Assembly: GCF_018390695.1 (NCBI RefSeq)
Contig: NZ_JAHBGF010000013.1
Span: 62,001-126,000, forward strand
Source: Ancylobacter sonchi
GTDB taxonomy: Bacteria; Pseudomonadota; Alphaproteobacteria; Rhizobiales; Xanthobacteraceae
Direction: 5' to 3'
Length of the DNA stretch: 64,000 nt
The first letter of the stretch is position 1; every line of letters starts with the position of its first letter. This document shows, piece by piece, positions 7,851-16,749 of the stretch. The notes under the pieces were generated by a model. That model did not search any database. It was not told the DNA's origin and saw nothing but the letters and a program-made list of their open reading frames with translations. The translations under genes were made by a program, and so were the position numbers.

Positions 7851-8083
7851 CTGAGCACCCGATTCAGCAATTCCTCGCGCAGGGGCAACGTTTCGGTATA
7901 GATTTTTTCGCGATAGACTGCGTGCAGCACGGTAGATCGAAGATTTTCCGGAACTAGACAGCCCGCGTTCGTCTGAATGCCACCTTGCGTTCGTTCAAAA
8001 AGGATTTCGGGAAACTGACCCTGCAGTCTAATTAGCGCGGCATCGACGAAGCCGGCTAGCGACGATGGAATATCGATTTGCAT
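7847..8083 (-). CDS. hxsD: His-Xaa-Ser system protein HxsD
   Basis: A 78-residue protein, first gene of the hxsD-B-C-A operon, overlapping hxsB by ATGA. HxsD is a small protein of unknown biochemical role found only with the other three genes. It has no signal peptide and is probably cytoplasmic; it could be a chaperone or recognition factor for the maturases (inference). The identification rests on size, position and the presence of the other three system genes. Confidence 0.75.
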   Translation of the reverse strand: MQIDIPSSLAGFVDAALIRLQGQFPEILFERTQGGIQTNAGCLVPENLRSTVLHAVYREKIYTETLPLREELLNRVLR

Positions 8084-8482
8084 GACGGCGCGCGCACCAA
8101 GTGACTGATATCAGCCGCGTCGATATAGAGGCGGCTTCCGACGGATCGCAGTTTACAACCCCTACGATAATCAGCCAGTCGTTATTTCGATTTTCGAAAC
8201 GCCGAGCCACGATGTCAACCGGTTGATCACCGCTTGCTCGCCCGATCCGCTGAGGCAAGCTGGTGCCAATTGCCGACGCGTCGCGCTATCGGGCCCGTTA
8301 TGGCGATGCCGGAGGTCTGGTTTCGGTCGGACCGCCAACGTCGGCTCTCTGGCGCAACAATGACCTCCAGAGCCTTAAACGAAACGTCTGCTTTCGGGAA
8401 ATCGCAAGTCCGATCTCTACGGCCGAGATGGCGGCGCAAAGCGGACGTCGCTGAAAGGGCAGTCGAGGGTCAGCAAAGGGTC
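8084..8482. other. Intergenic region upstream of hxsD with an inverted repeat
   Basis: I see no convincing gene here. It must contain the hxsD promoter, but no strong -35/-10 pair stands out. An imperfect inverted repeat, ACGTCTGCTTT (8384-8394) and AAAGCGGACGT (8438-8448), bounds a 65-bp segment that looks like a small non-autonomous repeat; related GTCCGCTTT-type sequence is found at about 51780. The right end abuts the IS1182-like element. Confidence 0.4.
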
Positions 8483-10009
8483 GATTGTGTTGAAGAAGTC
8501 GGAGTTGCTGGCGGCCTGAAGTCCTGATTCACTCCTCGCGGGTCAGGAGGCTGAACTGATGATGGGCGAGCGGACGGTCTCGCAGGAGGCGTTGTTCTAC
8601 GAGTTCAGCCTGGAGCGGCATGTCCCCGGCCACCACCTGCTACGCGCAATAGACCGCTTCGTCGATCTGTCCGGCATCCGAGCGCATTTGCGGCCCTTCT
8701 ACAGCGAGACCGGTCGGCCCTCGATCGATCCCGAACTGATGATCCGGATGCTGGTCGTCGGCTACTGCTTCGGCATCCGCTCTGAGCGCAGGCTCTGCGA
8801 CGAGGTCCATCTGAACCTTGCCTACCGGTGGTTTTGCCGGCTCGGGCTTGAGGGCGATGTGCCCGACCATTCCACCTTCTCGAAGAACCGGCACGGCCGT
8901 TTCCGCGACAGCGATCTGCTGCGCGAGGTGTTCGAGACGACGGTTCAGCGCTGCATGGCGGAGGGCCTGGTCGGTGGCGAGGGCTTCGCGGTCGATGCCA
9001 GCCTGATCAAGGCCGACGCCAACCGCCAACGTGGCGCGCCGGGCCGTGACGGGTTGCCACCCGAGGCCACGAACCAGGCCGTGCGCGAGTATCTGGCCGT
9101 GCTGGACGATGCCGCGTTCGGCGCGGCGACGCCGGTCGTGCCAAAGTTCATCTCGCCGGCAGATCCCGCCGCGCGCTGGACCGCCGCCCATGGCGGGCAG
9201 GCCTTCTTCGCCTATGCGACGAACTATCTGATCGACCTGAAGCATGCCGTCATCATGGATGTGGAGGCGACGACAGCTGTGCGGCAGGCCGAAGTGACCG
9301 CTGCCCGCACGATGATCGATCGCACGCAGGACCGGTTGGGCACCTGGCCCGAGAAGCTGGTGGCGGATGCCGGTTACGGCTCGGCCGAGAACCTCGCCTG
9401 GCTGGTGCATGAGCGTGGGATCGAGCCGCATATCCCGGTGTTCGACAAGTCCCAGCGCAGTGACGGCACCTTCAGTCGGTCCGACTTCACCTATGATCAC
9501 AAGCGCGATCTCTACACCTGCCCGGGCGGCAAGGAGCTCCGGCAGTTCCGCCGCCAGTTCGAGGTGCCGCGCGACGGCGTCGATAGCGAAGGCCTCATGC
9601 GCTACCGGGCGAGCAAGCTCGACTGCGATTCCTGTTCGTTGAAGCCGCAATGCTGTCCGAAGGCGCCAGCCCGCAAGCTCCTGCGCTCCATCCATGAAGG
9701 CGCCCGCGACATGGCGCGCGACATCGCGGACACCGATGCCTATGTCACCTCAAGGCGCGAACGGAAGAAGGTCGAGATGCTGTTCGCGCACCTGAAGCGC
9801 ATCCTGAAGCTCGATCGCTTGCGGCTGCGAGGGCCATGCGGTGCCCGCGATGAGTTCCTCCTCGCCGCCACCGCCCAAAACCTCCGGAAAATGGCAAAGC
9901 TCATGCCGATCGGACCGCAAGCCCAGCCCACGTGACGAGGGGCGACCCCGTTTTGTAGCTCTCGGCGCCGACCGCAGCCCGCTCTAATGCCGACTTCTTC
10001 AACGCAATC
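8483..10009 (+). mobile_element. IS1182-family insertion sequence, complete (copy 1)
   Basis: The element is bounded by near-perfect 20-bp terminal inverted repeats, GATTGTGTTGAAGAAGTCGG at 8483-8502 and the reverse complement GATTGCGTTGAAGAAGTCGG at 9990-10009 (one mismatch). It contains a single intact transposase gene. No obvious target duplication is seen. Copy 2 at 38378 and a remnant at 19670 share the same ends. Confidence 0.85.
8559..9935 (+). CDS. IS1182-family DDE transposase
   Basis: A 458-residue transposase beginning MMGERTVSQEALFYEFSLER. It has the N-terminal domain typical of IS1182/IS5-group enzymes (YCFGIRSERRLCDEVHLNLAY and DHSTFSKNRHGRF), a central DDE core (first Asp in FAVDASLIKADAN, second in ADAGYGSAENLAW), a cysteine-rich insert (CDSCSLKPQCCP) and a C-terminal KKVEMLFAHLKRILKLDRLR holding the final Glu. 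It is full length and without internal stops, so it is probably active. It closely resembles the transposase at 38456. Confidence 0.92.
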   Translation: MMGERTVSQEALFYEFSLERHVPGHHLLRAIDRFVDLSGIRAHLRPFYSETGRPSIDPELMIRMLVVGYCFGIRSERRLCDEVHLNLAYRWFCRLGLEGDVPDHSTFSKNRHGRFRDSDLLREVFETTVQRCMAEGLVGGEGFAVDASLIKADANRQRGAPGRDGLPPEATNQAVREYLAVLDDAAFGAATPVVPKFISPADPAARWTAAHGGQAFFAYATNYLIDLKHAVIMDVEATTAVRQAEVTAARTMIDRTQDRLGTWPEKLVADAGYGSAENLAWLVHERGIEPHIPVFDKSQRSDGTFSRSDFTYDHKRDLYTCPGGKELRQFRRQFEVPRDGVDSEGLMRYRASKLDCDSCSLKPQCCPKAPARKLLRSIHEGARDMARDIADTDAYVTSRRERKKVEMLFAHLKRILKLDRLRLRGPCGARDEFLLAATAQNLRKMAKLMPIGPQAQPT

Positions 10010-10639
10010 GGTCACTTCAGGATGTCGCGTCGGTCAACCATGACGTCCACTTTGACCGGCCTGACGCTAGAAGTCGACAGTCAGCTCGGCCCCGATACGG
10101 TCATCCCCAAGCCTATTCGCTGATTGAGACAAAGGGGACTGTGGCGGGCGATCGGCGGTGTACGGGTAGAGCTATCCCGCTTGGTTGAACGTGCGAGAAC
10201 CACTCCCCATAGCCCAAGTGCCTATCTAATTGATAAATAAAGATATAGCCGGTCAGTTTGTGCGGTAATCGGCGGTGTTCGGCGGGCCATACGGGAACCG
10301 GATGGGTACTACGTCTACTCCATAGCTCTCTAATCCACGCCAAAGCCTCCTTAAGGGAGCAAGGGCGGACATCTTTCGGTGGAAAACATTACCGGGCGGG
10401 CCGGAGGATGCTACGGTTCGCCTGTTTAACTGCCCGATAATCCGGCAAAGCGGGCCGCTATCGTTACTATGCCTGCTGGACCAGGGCTCAGCTGGGACCT
10501 TCGGCCTGCCCAGGCATAAGCCGGCATTGAGAACGTCCGGTTTTGGATCGTTCGCCGCTGGGCTTGTAGGGCATGATGCGAGTAAAGCGAGAAGAGAATA
10601 ATATGCAGCCTATCAGGCATTTATCATACCAAAACATTA
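10010..10639. other. Intergenic region between the IS element and the iron module
   Basis: I see no gene. The region holds copy A of a 64-bp repeat (10270-10333) and additional ATCGGCGG-type motifs near 10150. From about 10600 the sequence becomes strongly AT-rich, which is unlike the surroundings and continues into the fecI promoter region. Confidence 0.5.
10270..10333 (+). repeat. 64-bp dispersed repeat, copy A
   Basis: It starts CGGCGGTGTTCGGCGGG and ends with a CTACTCCATAGCTCTCTAA-like segment. Copies of exactly the same length and orientation are at 20796 (B) and 24025 (C). By hand count A and C agree at 46 of 64 positions with no gap. Both ends are conserved and the middle is variable. 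It is not coding. Confidence 0.65.
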
Positions 10640-10654
10640 TTAGAATAAATCTAA
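10640..10654. promoter_or_regulatory. Irr-type iron control element (ICE-like box) upstream of fecI
   Basis: TTAGAA-N3-ATCTAA lies in AT-rich DNA about 100 bp before the sigma-factor gene. It differs at one position from the rhizobial Irr/ICE consensus TTAGAA-N3-TTCTAA (recalled). This would put the whole iron module under the haem-sensing Irr regulator. It is a single site, so chance occurrence in AT-rich DNA is possible. Confidence 0.5.
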
Positions 10655-10756
10655 AAATTTCAAGAAACATTACAATATAGACCCAAGATATTGCTTTCTG
10701 GTTTGATTGGCACCTAAAAACCTGCACCCTGTTGGGATGGGGCGGGTCGCTTCTCA

Positions 10757-11254
10757 ATGCGCAGTAAGGATCGGTTGCGAGCACTTTTCGTCTCTGAGCG
10801 CTCGTCGGTGCTTGGGTTCTTCCGCCGCGCGACCGGCTCCTCCGCCATTGCGGAAGACCTGACGCAGGAAACCTTTCTGCGGCTCGCCGCAATCGATGTC
10901 GCCGCGCTGGCCAATCCATCGGCCTATCTGCGCCGGATTTCGTCCAATCTCATCGCCGACGTCAACCGCAGCCATGTCCGCCGCCGGCTGGCCGAGGCGG
11001 AGATCAACGACCTGCTCGACGTGCCTGATCCCGGCGCCGACCCCGAAGCCCTTCTGATTGCTCGGGACAGCGTCGATCGCGTGCTCATCGCACTCGCCGA
11101 ACTGCCGCAAAGGCGGCGCGACATCTTCCTGGCCTCGCGGCTCGAGAATGTGCCGCACCGCGAGCTTGCCGAGAGGCACGGCATCTCCACACGAACGGTC
11201 GATATCGAAATCCGCAAGGCGCTCGAGTCCTGCGCCCGGTGCCTGCTGGACTAG
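10757..11254 (+). CDS. FecI-like ECF sigma factor
   Basis: A 165-residue ECF sigma factor with region 2 (FRRATGSSAIAEDLTQETFL and a following YLRRISSNLIADVNRS) and region 4 HTH (LAELPQRRRDIFLASRLE, then HRELAERHGISTRTVDIEI). Region 4 of this type is typical of FecI. It is followed by a FecR anti-sigma gene and a TonB-dependent receptor with a signalling domain, the classic surface-signalling trio. The likely role is transcription of the downstream receptor and transport genes when the ferric ligand binds outside. An Irr-like box lies upstream. Confidence 0.87.
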   Translation: MRSKDRLRALFVSERSSVLGFFRRATGSSAIAEDLTQETFLRLAAIDVAALANPSAYLRRISSNLIADVNRSHVRRRLAEAEINDLLDVPDPGADPEALLIARDSVDRVLIALAELPQRRRDIFLASRLENVPHRELAERHGISTRTVDIEIRKALESCARCLLD

Positions 11255-11341
11255 GTACCGCACCGATGGTCTCCCCGGCCTCCCCCCATATCGCCTATAC
11301 AGGCCGGCGAGCTTCGCTTGGACAGGCGGTTTTTGGGCGCG

Positions 11342-12295
11342 ATGGAATCGGGTGACGACACGGTGGGCGGCACGAACGGCGGCCGAAGGGAACTCGATGC
11401 CCTGCAGCGCGAGGCCATCGGCTGGGTGACCCGCCTCACCTCCGGCGAAGCGACGGTCGAGGATGCCCAGCAGCTCCAAGCCTGGCGCGGACGCAGCCGG
11501 GCGCATGAGGAGGCGTTTCGTCTCGCCAGCCAGACATGGCGTCATGCCGGCCTTCTCGCGACCGCTAATGTCCGCCGGCCGGCACTGACGCGTCGGCTCG
11601 TGCTCGTTGGAGCCGGGACGGCGCTTGCCGCCGGCTGGGTCGGGGTTTCGCTCGGGCTGCTCCCCGGCCTTGACCAGATCATGTCGGACTACGCGACCGG
11701 TGTCGGCGAGCAGGCCAGCTTCGCCCTGCCGGACGGCTCCATGATCTATCTCGACGGCGCCACCGCGCTTGATGTCGACCTGACGCAGGATGCGCGTACG
11801 GCAAAGCTGGTGAACGGAGCCGCCGCCTTCGACATCGCGGCCGGCGCCTTCCCTTTCCGTGTCGCTGCGGGTCCCTGCGTGATTTCCGCCAACGATGCCG
11901 ACTTTACCTTGACGGCGGGCTCGGGACCGATCCGCATCGAATGCACCCGCGGCAGTCTCGCCATTTCGGGGGCCGTCACGGCTAGGCTAAATGCCGGCGA
12001 GCGGATCACCCTTGCCCCCGACTACCCGGCAGAAGCGGAGCCGATGAACCCGACCATGGCTGGCGCATGGCGGCGCGGGCTTCTGGTGTTCGAGAACCGT
12101 CCGCTCTCCGAGGTCGTCGACGACATCAACCGTCATCGCCGCGGCCGAGTCGTGCTGGCACGGCCGGGCCTCGGAGCCCGACGGGTGGACGGCGTGTTTC
12201 ATCTCCAGCGGCCGGACGAGATTGTGGACAATCTCGTCGCCTCACTCGCGCTTAGCGAGACGCGGCTTCCCGGAAACATCGTCATCCTGATCTGA
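11342..12295 (+). CDS. FecR-like anti-sigma regulator
   Basis: A 317-residue protein beginning MESGDDTVGG. It has a short cytoplasmic FecR N-terminal domain (AIGWVTRLTSGEATVEDAQQ, LQAWRGRSRAHEEAFRLA), a transmembrane segment (LVLVGAGTALAAGWVGVSLG, about residue 95-115), then a periplasmic FecR domain (FALPDGSMIYLDGATALDVD). The C-terminal STN-like part (PLSEVVDDINRHRRGRVV) contacts the receptor's signalling domain. I prefer the ATG at 11342 to an upstream TTG at 11318. It relays the receptor signal to the adjacent FecI. Confidence 0.87.
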   Translation: MESGDDTVGGTNGGRRELDALQREAIGWVTRLTSGEATVEDAQQLQAWRGRSRAHEEAFRLASQTWRHAGLLATANVRRPALTRRLVLVGAGTALAAGWVGVSLGLLPGLDQIMSDYATGVGEQASFALPDGSMIYLDGATALDVDLTQDARTAKLVNGAAAFDIAAGAFPFRVAAGPCVISANDADFTLTAGSGPIRIECTRGSLAISGAVTARLNAGERITLAPDYPAEAEPMNPTMAGAWRRGLLVFENRPLSEVVDDINRHRRGRVVLARPGLGARRVDGVFHLQRPDEIVDNLVASLALSETRLPGNIVILI

Positions 12296-12401
12296 ATTTT
12301 TTGCCGAGCGGGATTCGGATTCCCCGCGCGCCGACGTCTTTACCTAACGGGGTGCCTCGACGCGCTCCCTGGGGCTCAAAGACGATGGGGATCACTGGAC
12401 T

Positions 12402-14852
12402 ATGACCGCAAACAGCCTGACCGCGCGCGCGAACCGATGCCGGTGCGTAAACCATCGTCAACGTCTGCTCGCCGGCTGCGCGCTGATCGCTCTGGCGAGC
12501 GTCGCGGCACCCAGCCCCGGCACCGCGCAGACCCAGGCCGCAGTAACGCAGACCGCCGTCTACGCGATCCCCGCCGGTCCGGTCTCCGGTGCACTAGCGG
12601 CCTTCGGCGCGGCTAGTGGCGTGCAGATCGTCTATGACAGTTCGATTGCCCAGGGGCTGCGCTCTCCCGGCGTGCGTGGCGCACGCACCAGCGAGCAGGC
12701 GCTTGTCGAGCTGCTCAACGGCACCGGGCTGAACTGGCGTTTCACCTCGCCGCGCTCGGTGACGATCGAAGCGCCTGCCTCGGGCTCCACAGCCTCGGTG
12801 GTGGTCAGCGAGGACATGATCGAGCTCGACGCCATCACCGTCTCCGGCGAGAAGCTGACCCGCGATCTTGCAAACGTCTATTCGAGTGTCGGCGTCGTCA
12901 CCGGACAGCAGTTCTTTGACTATGCCATTGAGGATCTGCGCGGTGCGCTGAACAAGCTGGCAAATACCCGCGTTTCCTCCGCCAATCGCGGCAATAGCGG
13001 CATCGTCATTCGCGGCCTGTCCTCGGATGGCATCTCGCAGCCGGCCAACTCGTCCCCGACCATCGCGCTCATCGTCGACGGCGCCTCGCAGAACGGCGAG
13101 GGCCTGCGGCGCGGCAATCGCGGCACCTGGGACGTTGCCAATGTCGAGGTGTTCCGCGGACCGCAATCGACCTTGCAGGGCCGCAACGCCATGGGCGGCG
13201 CGGTGGTGGTCAACACCAACGATCCGACGTGGAACTACCAGGCAGCCCTCGAAGGCGACTTCGCCACGTCATCGGGTTCCGGCGATTTCGGCAACGGCGC
13301 CTTCATGCTTTCCGGCCCGATGATCGAGAACCAGCTCGCCTTCCGCGTCACCGGCCAGTATTTCGAGGACGAGAGCGGGATCGGCTATGCCGACCCGCTG
13401 AACGAGGATCTGGGCCAGGGACATTTTGGCCAGTTGCGGGCGAAGTTCCTGCTCACCCCCGCCGCGCTCGACGGGTTCGAGGCGCTGTTCACTATCAGCC
13501 ACACTTCGGACAAGCCGTCGGTCTCGGCGGTGACCGGCCCGGACTTCTTCGCCCGCCGCTTCGATTCCGACGTCTCCGCTGTCGAGCTACGCCAGACCGA
13601 GGTGACCAACGTCGTCGCCAATCTCTCGCAGGAACTCGGTGAGGGTATCACGCTACGCTCGGTCACCGCCTATGTGGAGACCGACGCGACGATCGAAAGT
13701 CCCGCCGGAGCGGTGGCGTTCATCCGCGACGAAGTGCGTCCGGGCAACGATTTCACGGAGGACCTGCGCCTCGAGCTGGAAGAGGGCGTGCGGCCCCTGA
13801 GCGGCGTCATCGGCCTGAATGTCGGGCACTTCAGTTACAAGCGCGATTCCAACATCACCGTAACCAATGCCTTCTACGGCCTGTACAATCAGCTATATCA
13901 GGATCTCCTGGCAACGAGCACGTTGACGTCTTACGCACTCTACGCCGATATGCGCTACGCTTTCGCCGAGCGATGGTCGCTGCTGTTTGGCGGGCGCCTC
14001 GGCTATGAGACCGTGGATGTAACCAACAGCGGCGAGGTGCTGAACCTCCGCAGTCTCGGCTACAACCAGATCGACCAGAACGCGTCCACCGACTACACGG
14101 TCGCCCTGCCCAAGATCGGCATCGCCTACGAGATCGACCCGAAGCAGAACATTGCCATCACCGCCAGCGAAGGTTTCCGCGCTGGCTTCGCGGCCATAGA
14201 CAGCTTCGGCAACTCCTACGAAGTCGATCCCGAGAGATTGTGGGCGTATGAGGTGGCCTATCGATCCAAGTGGTTCGATGACCGGCTCGAATTCAATATT
14301 AACGGCTTCTATTATCAGTACAGCAACCTTCAGATCACGGTGGAGGATCCGAACCCGCTCTTGCGGCAATCCATCACCATGAATGCCGGCGAGGCGCATT
14401 CCTATGGCGCGGAATTCGAGTTGCGCGCGCGGCTGACGCAGGAATTCTCGGCATTTGCCTCTATCGGCCTGCTGAAGACTGAATTCGACAGCGCGGTAAC
14501 GGCGACCGGCGACTATACCGGCAACGCGTTCCCCGAGGCGCCCGCCGTCACCTTCAACATCGGCGGCGTCTATCGCCATGCCTCGGGCCTCTTCGCCTCC
14601 GCCGATCTCACCTACACCGACGGCTACTATTCGGTTGGCGACCTAGCCAATACTGCGGACCAGGAAGTCTCCGCCTTTACCCTCGTCAATGCAGCCGTGG
14701 GCTATGAGGCGGAGAACTGGTCGGTCACGCTCTATGCCAAGAACATCTTCGACGAGCAGTATCTGACAAGCATCTATGTCGACTCCGTCGGCTCGGAGGC
14801 CAATGTCGGCGACGGACGCGTGATCGGCGTGCGTGCCCGGGCGACGTTCTGA
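12402..14852 (+). CDS. TonB-dependent siderophore receptor with STN signalling domain
   Basis: An 816-residue outer-membrane receptor. A signal peptide ends near residue 43. An STN (secretin/TonB short N-terminal) domain spans about 51-122 (YAIPAGPVSGALAAFGAASG). A plug domain spans about 140-260 (VEVFRGPQSTLQGRNAMGGA). A long beta-barrel ends in a terminal phenylalanine (VRARATF). The STN domain marks it as a transducer that signals through FecR and FecI. With the adjacent FhuF-like reductase and ABC importer, it should import a ferric siderophore; the exact ligand cannot be read from sequence. Confidence 0.92.
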   Translation: MTANSLTARANRCRCVNHRQRLLAGCALIALASVAAPSPGTAQTQAAVTQTAVYAIPAGPVSGALAAFGAASGVQIVYDSSIAQGLRSPGVRGARTSEQALVELLNGTGLNWRFTSPRSVTIEAPASGSTASVVVSEDMIELDAITVSGEKLTRDLANVYSSVGVVTGQQFFDYAIEDLRGALNKLANTRVSSANRGNSGIVIRGLSSDGISQPANSSPTIALIVDGASQNGEGLRRGNRGTWDVANVEVFRGPQSTLQGRNAMGGAVVVNTNDPTWNYQAALEGDFATSSGSGDFGNGAFMLSGPMIENQLAFRVTGQYFEDESGIGYADPLNEDLGQGHFGQLRAKFLLTPAALDGFEALFTISHTSDKPSVSAVTGPDFFARRFDSDVSAVELRQTEVTNVVANLSQELGEGITLRSVTAYVETDATIESPAGAVAFIRDEVRPGNDFTEDLRLELEEGVRPLSGVIGLNVGHFSYKRDSNITVTNAFYGLYNQLYQDLLATSTLTSYALYADMRYAFAERWSLLFGGRLGYETVDVTNSGEVLNLRSLGYNQIDQNASTDYTVALPKIGIAYEIDPKQNIAITASEGFRAGFAAIDSFGNSYEVDPERLWAYEVAYRSKWFDDRLEFNINGFYYQYSNLQITVEDPNPLLRQSITMNAGEAHSYGAEFELRARLTQEFSAFASIGLLKTEFDSAVTATGDYTGNAFPEAPAVTFNIGGVYRHASGLFASADLTYTDGYYSVGDLANTADQEVSAFTLVNAAVGYEAENWSVTLYAKNIFDEQYLTSIYVDSVGSEANVGDGRVIGVRARATF

Positions 14853-14878
14853 ACGGCTCCGGTGACAAGGCCATTGCC

Positions 14879-15820
14879 ATGAGCGGACGGACAGACGACC
14901 GCGAGAACACCAACGCGGCGGCGCGAAAGCTTCGCGCCGCCTTCGCCGTCATGGCGCAGCACTGGTCGTTGCCGGAGGTGGAGATCGGGCCCATGGCGCC
15001 CGGCTTCACACCCGTCCCGTCGCTGTTCGCCGACGACCGGTTCCTTGCCGCCATGCTCGCGCGCCAGCAGGCGGGCACGCCCGGCCTCGATGCCAAAGGC
15101 GCGGCGGCGTACTTCATCTCAGAATATGCCGGCGTGCTCGGCCTTGCTGCCGCCTCGCCCTATCTGTCGCACGGTCTGGTTCCGGCGTTCGTGCCGGAGA
15201 ACAGCGCCCTGGCCTTCGAACTGCCTGCCGAAGGCAGGCCGAGGGTGCGGCTGCGGCTGCTCGACCCGCACTGTGTCACCGACAGACCGGGCAAATCGCG
15301 ACAAGGCTCAAGCTGCCGTCCTGTTGATCGAGAAGGATTGCGGAGCGATCTGCGCGAGGGGCTGGAAGCCCATATGGAGCCTCTGATCCATCGTCTGCAA
15401 GGGCGCACCGGCCTGCCCTGGCAGGCGATGTGGCGCCTCGTCTCGGATTCCGTCGCCGCACGCTTCCTGGAAGCCGGCCGGCAGTTTGGATGCGAGGAGG
15501 AAGCGCAGGTCGAAGCCCTCGCCATATTGAAGGAACCCGGCTCGCCGCTCGCCAACCGGCAGCTGCACTTCTTCGAGATCGTCATACGCGACGAGGCGAG
15601 CCCGCGCCGCATCATCGCCCGTCGCAACTTCCGTGCGCGAGGCGGCTGCTGCCGGTTCTACACGGCGCCGGGCGGCTCTTATTGCTCGACCTGCGTGCTG
15701 GTTGCTCCGCACGAGCGCCGCCGCCGCATCGAAGCACAGATGCGTCATCGCCTCGGCCTGCCCGCACTCGACGAGACGACCTCCGCCGATGGCGCGTACC
15801 CGAAAGACCTCTCTTCATGA
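14879..15820 (+). CDS. FhuF-like siderophore-iron reductase
   Basis: A 313-residue protein whose C-terminus carries Cys257-Cys258-x10-Cys269-x2-Cys272 (GCCRFYTAPGGSYCSTC), matching the 2Fe-2S motif of FhuF. FhuF-type proteins reduce ferric siderophores in the cytoplasm to release ferrous iron. The rest of the protein is poorly conserved, as is usual. It lies directly downstream of the receptor (26-bp gap) and overlaps the next gene as ATGA. Confidence 0.83.
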   Translation: MSGRTDDRENTNAAARKLRAAFAVMAQHWSLPEVEIGPMAPGFTPVPSLFADDRFLAAMLARQQAGTPGLDAKGAAAYFISEYAGVLGLAAASPYLSHGLVPAFVPENSALAFELPAEGRPRVRLRLLDPHCVTDRPGKSRQGSSCRPVDREGLRSDLREGLEAHMEPLIHRLQGRTGLPWQAMWRLVSDSVAARFLEAGRQFGCEEEAQVEALAILKEPGSPLANRQLHFFEIVIRDEASPRRIIARRNFRARGGCCRFYTAPGGSYCSTCVLVAPHERRRRIEAQMRHRLGLPALDETTSADGAYPKDLSS

Positions 15821-16749
15821 CATTACGGGCCGCTCTGCTTGCCTGCTGGACCGCACTCGTCCTCTTGCTCCCTCCCTCCCATGCGCAGGGCAGTTGCGGC
15901 GGCCGGCTGATCGACGACCCTGACGTGCTGCATGCGCCGGTCTGCGTGCCCAAGGATCCCGCGCGCATCGTGGTGCTGGACCCGACCTACAGCCTCGGCA
16001 TGGGCCTGGAGCTTGGCCTGCCGATCGTCGGGGCGCCGCTCAGCCTGATGAGCGACCGGGTCCTTCGCGATGAAGCCATGCGCCATGGCGTCGCCGATCT
16101 CGGCAGCTATCTTGAGCCGAGCATCGAGAGGCTGGTCGTGCTCAAGCCCGACCTCATCATCGGCAGCTCCATGGCGGACAGCGCCTATCCGCTGCTCTCG
16201 AAGCTGGCGCCGACGCTGTTGATCTCGGCAGGGAACTGGAAGAGCTATCTGTCGCTCATGGCCAAAGCCACCGGCCGCGAGCACAGGGCAGTGGAACTGC
16301 TCGCGGCCTATGACGCTCGCGTTGCGACGTTGAAGCCGCACATTCCAGACCAGCGGGTCTCTGTGGTGCGTATCACCCCCTGGGATTTTCAGGTCTATCT
16401 CGATGCGTCGAACGCCTATGGCCCGTTCCTGGTACTCCGGGATGTCGGCGTGCGCCGAACCGACTATGAGAAAGCGCAGGGCAACGCGACGCTGAAGCGG
16501 CCGGACTGGGAGGAACTCGCCAATCTCAAGGGCGACACGCTGCTCTACATCGTTGGCGGCGCGAACAGATCGGACACCAACGGTCGGCACGAGGAAGTGA
16601 CCAGCAATCCGCTCTGGCGCATGCTTCCGGCAGTAGAGGCCGGACGTGTGCACCGGGTCGATGCCGGCACCTGGATGGAGTTCAGCGGCGTTGCCTCCGC
16701 CCATCGCGTGTTGGACGATATTGAGCGCCTGATCATTGCCAAACCCTGA
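15817..16749 (+). CDS. Siderophore ABC transporter substrate-binding protein (FecB/FhuD-like)
   Basis: A 310-residue periplasmic binding protein. A signal peptide (MTLRAALLACWTALVLLLPP, then SHAQG) is followed by a class III binding-protein fold (ARIVVLDPTYSLGMGLELGL, then LVVLKPDLIIGSSMADSAYP) and a C-terminal lobe ending GRVHRVDAGTWMEFSG. The start at 15817 is preferred because it overlaps the upstream stop as ATGA and gives a good signal peptide. It delivers the ferric ligand to the two FecCD permeases encoded next. Confidence 0.9.
   Translation: MTLRAALLACWTALVLLLPPSHAQGSCGGRLIDDPDVLHAPVCVPKDPARIVVLDPTYSLGMGLELGLPIVGAPLSLMSDRVLRDEAMRHGVADLGSYLEPSIERLVVLKPDLIIGSSMADSAYPLLSKLAPTLLISAGNWKSYLSLMAKATGREHRAVELLAAYDARVATLKPHIPDQRVSVVRITPWDFQVYLDASNAYGPFLVLRDVGVRRTDYEKAQGNATLKRPDWEELANLKGDTLLYIVGGANRSDTNGRHEEVTSNPLWRMLPAVEAGRVHRVDAGTWMEFSGVASAHRVLDDIERLIIAKP

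Noticed and set aside
15430-15816. Upstream extension of the siderophore-binding protein reading frame
   Set aside because: The real start at 15817 overlaps the FhuF-like gene stop and gives a signal peptide; the extension overlaps FhuF coding sequence.
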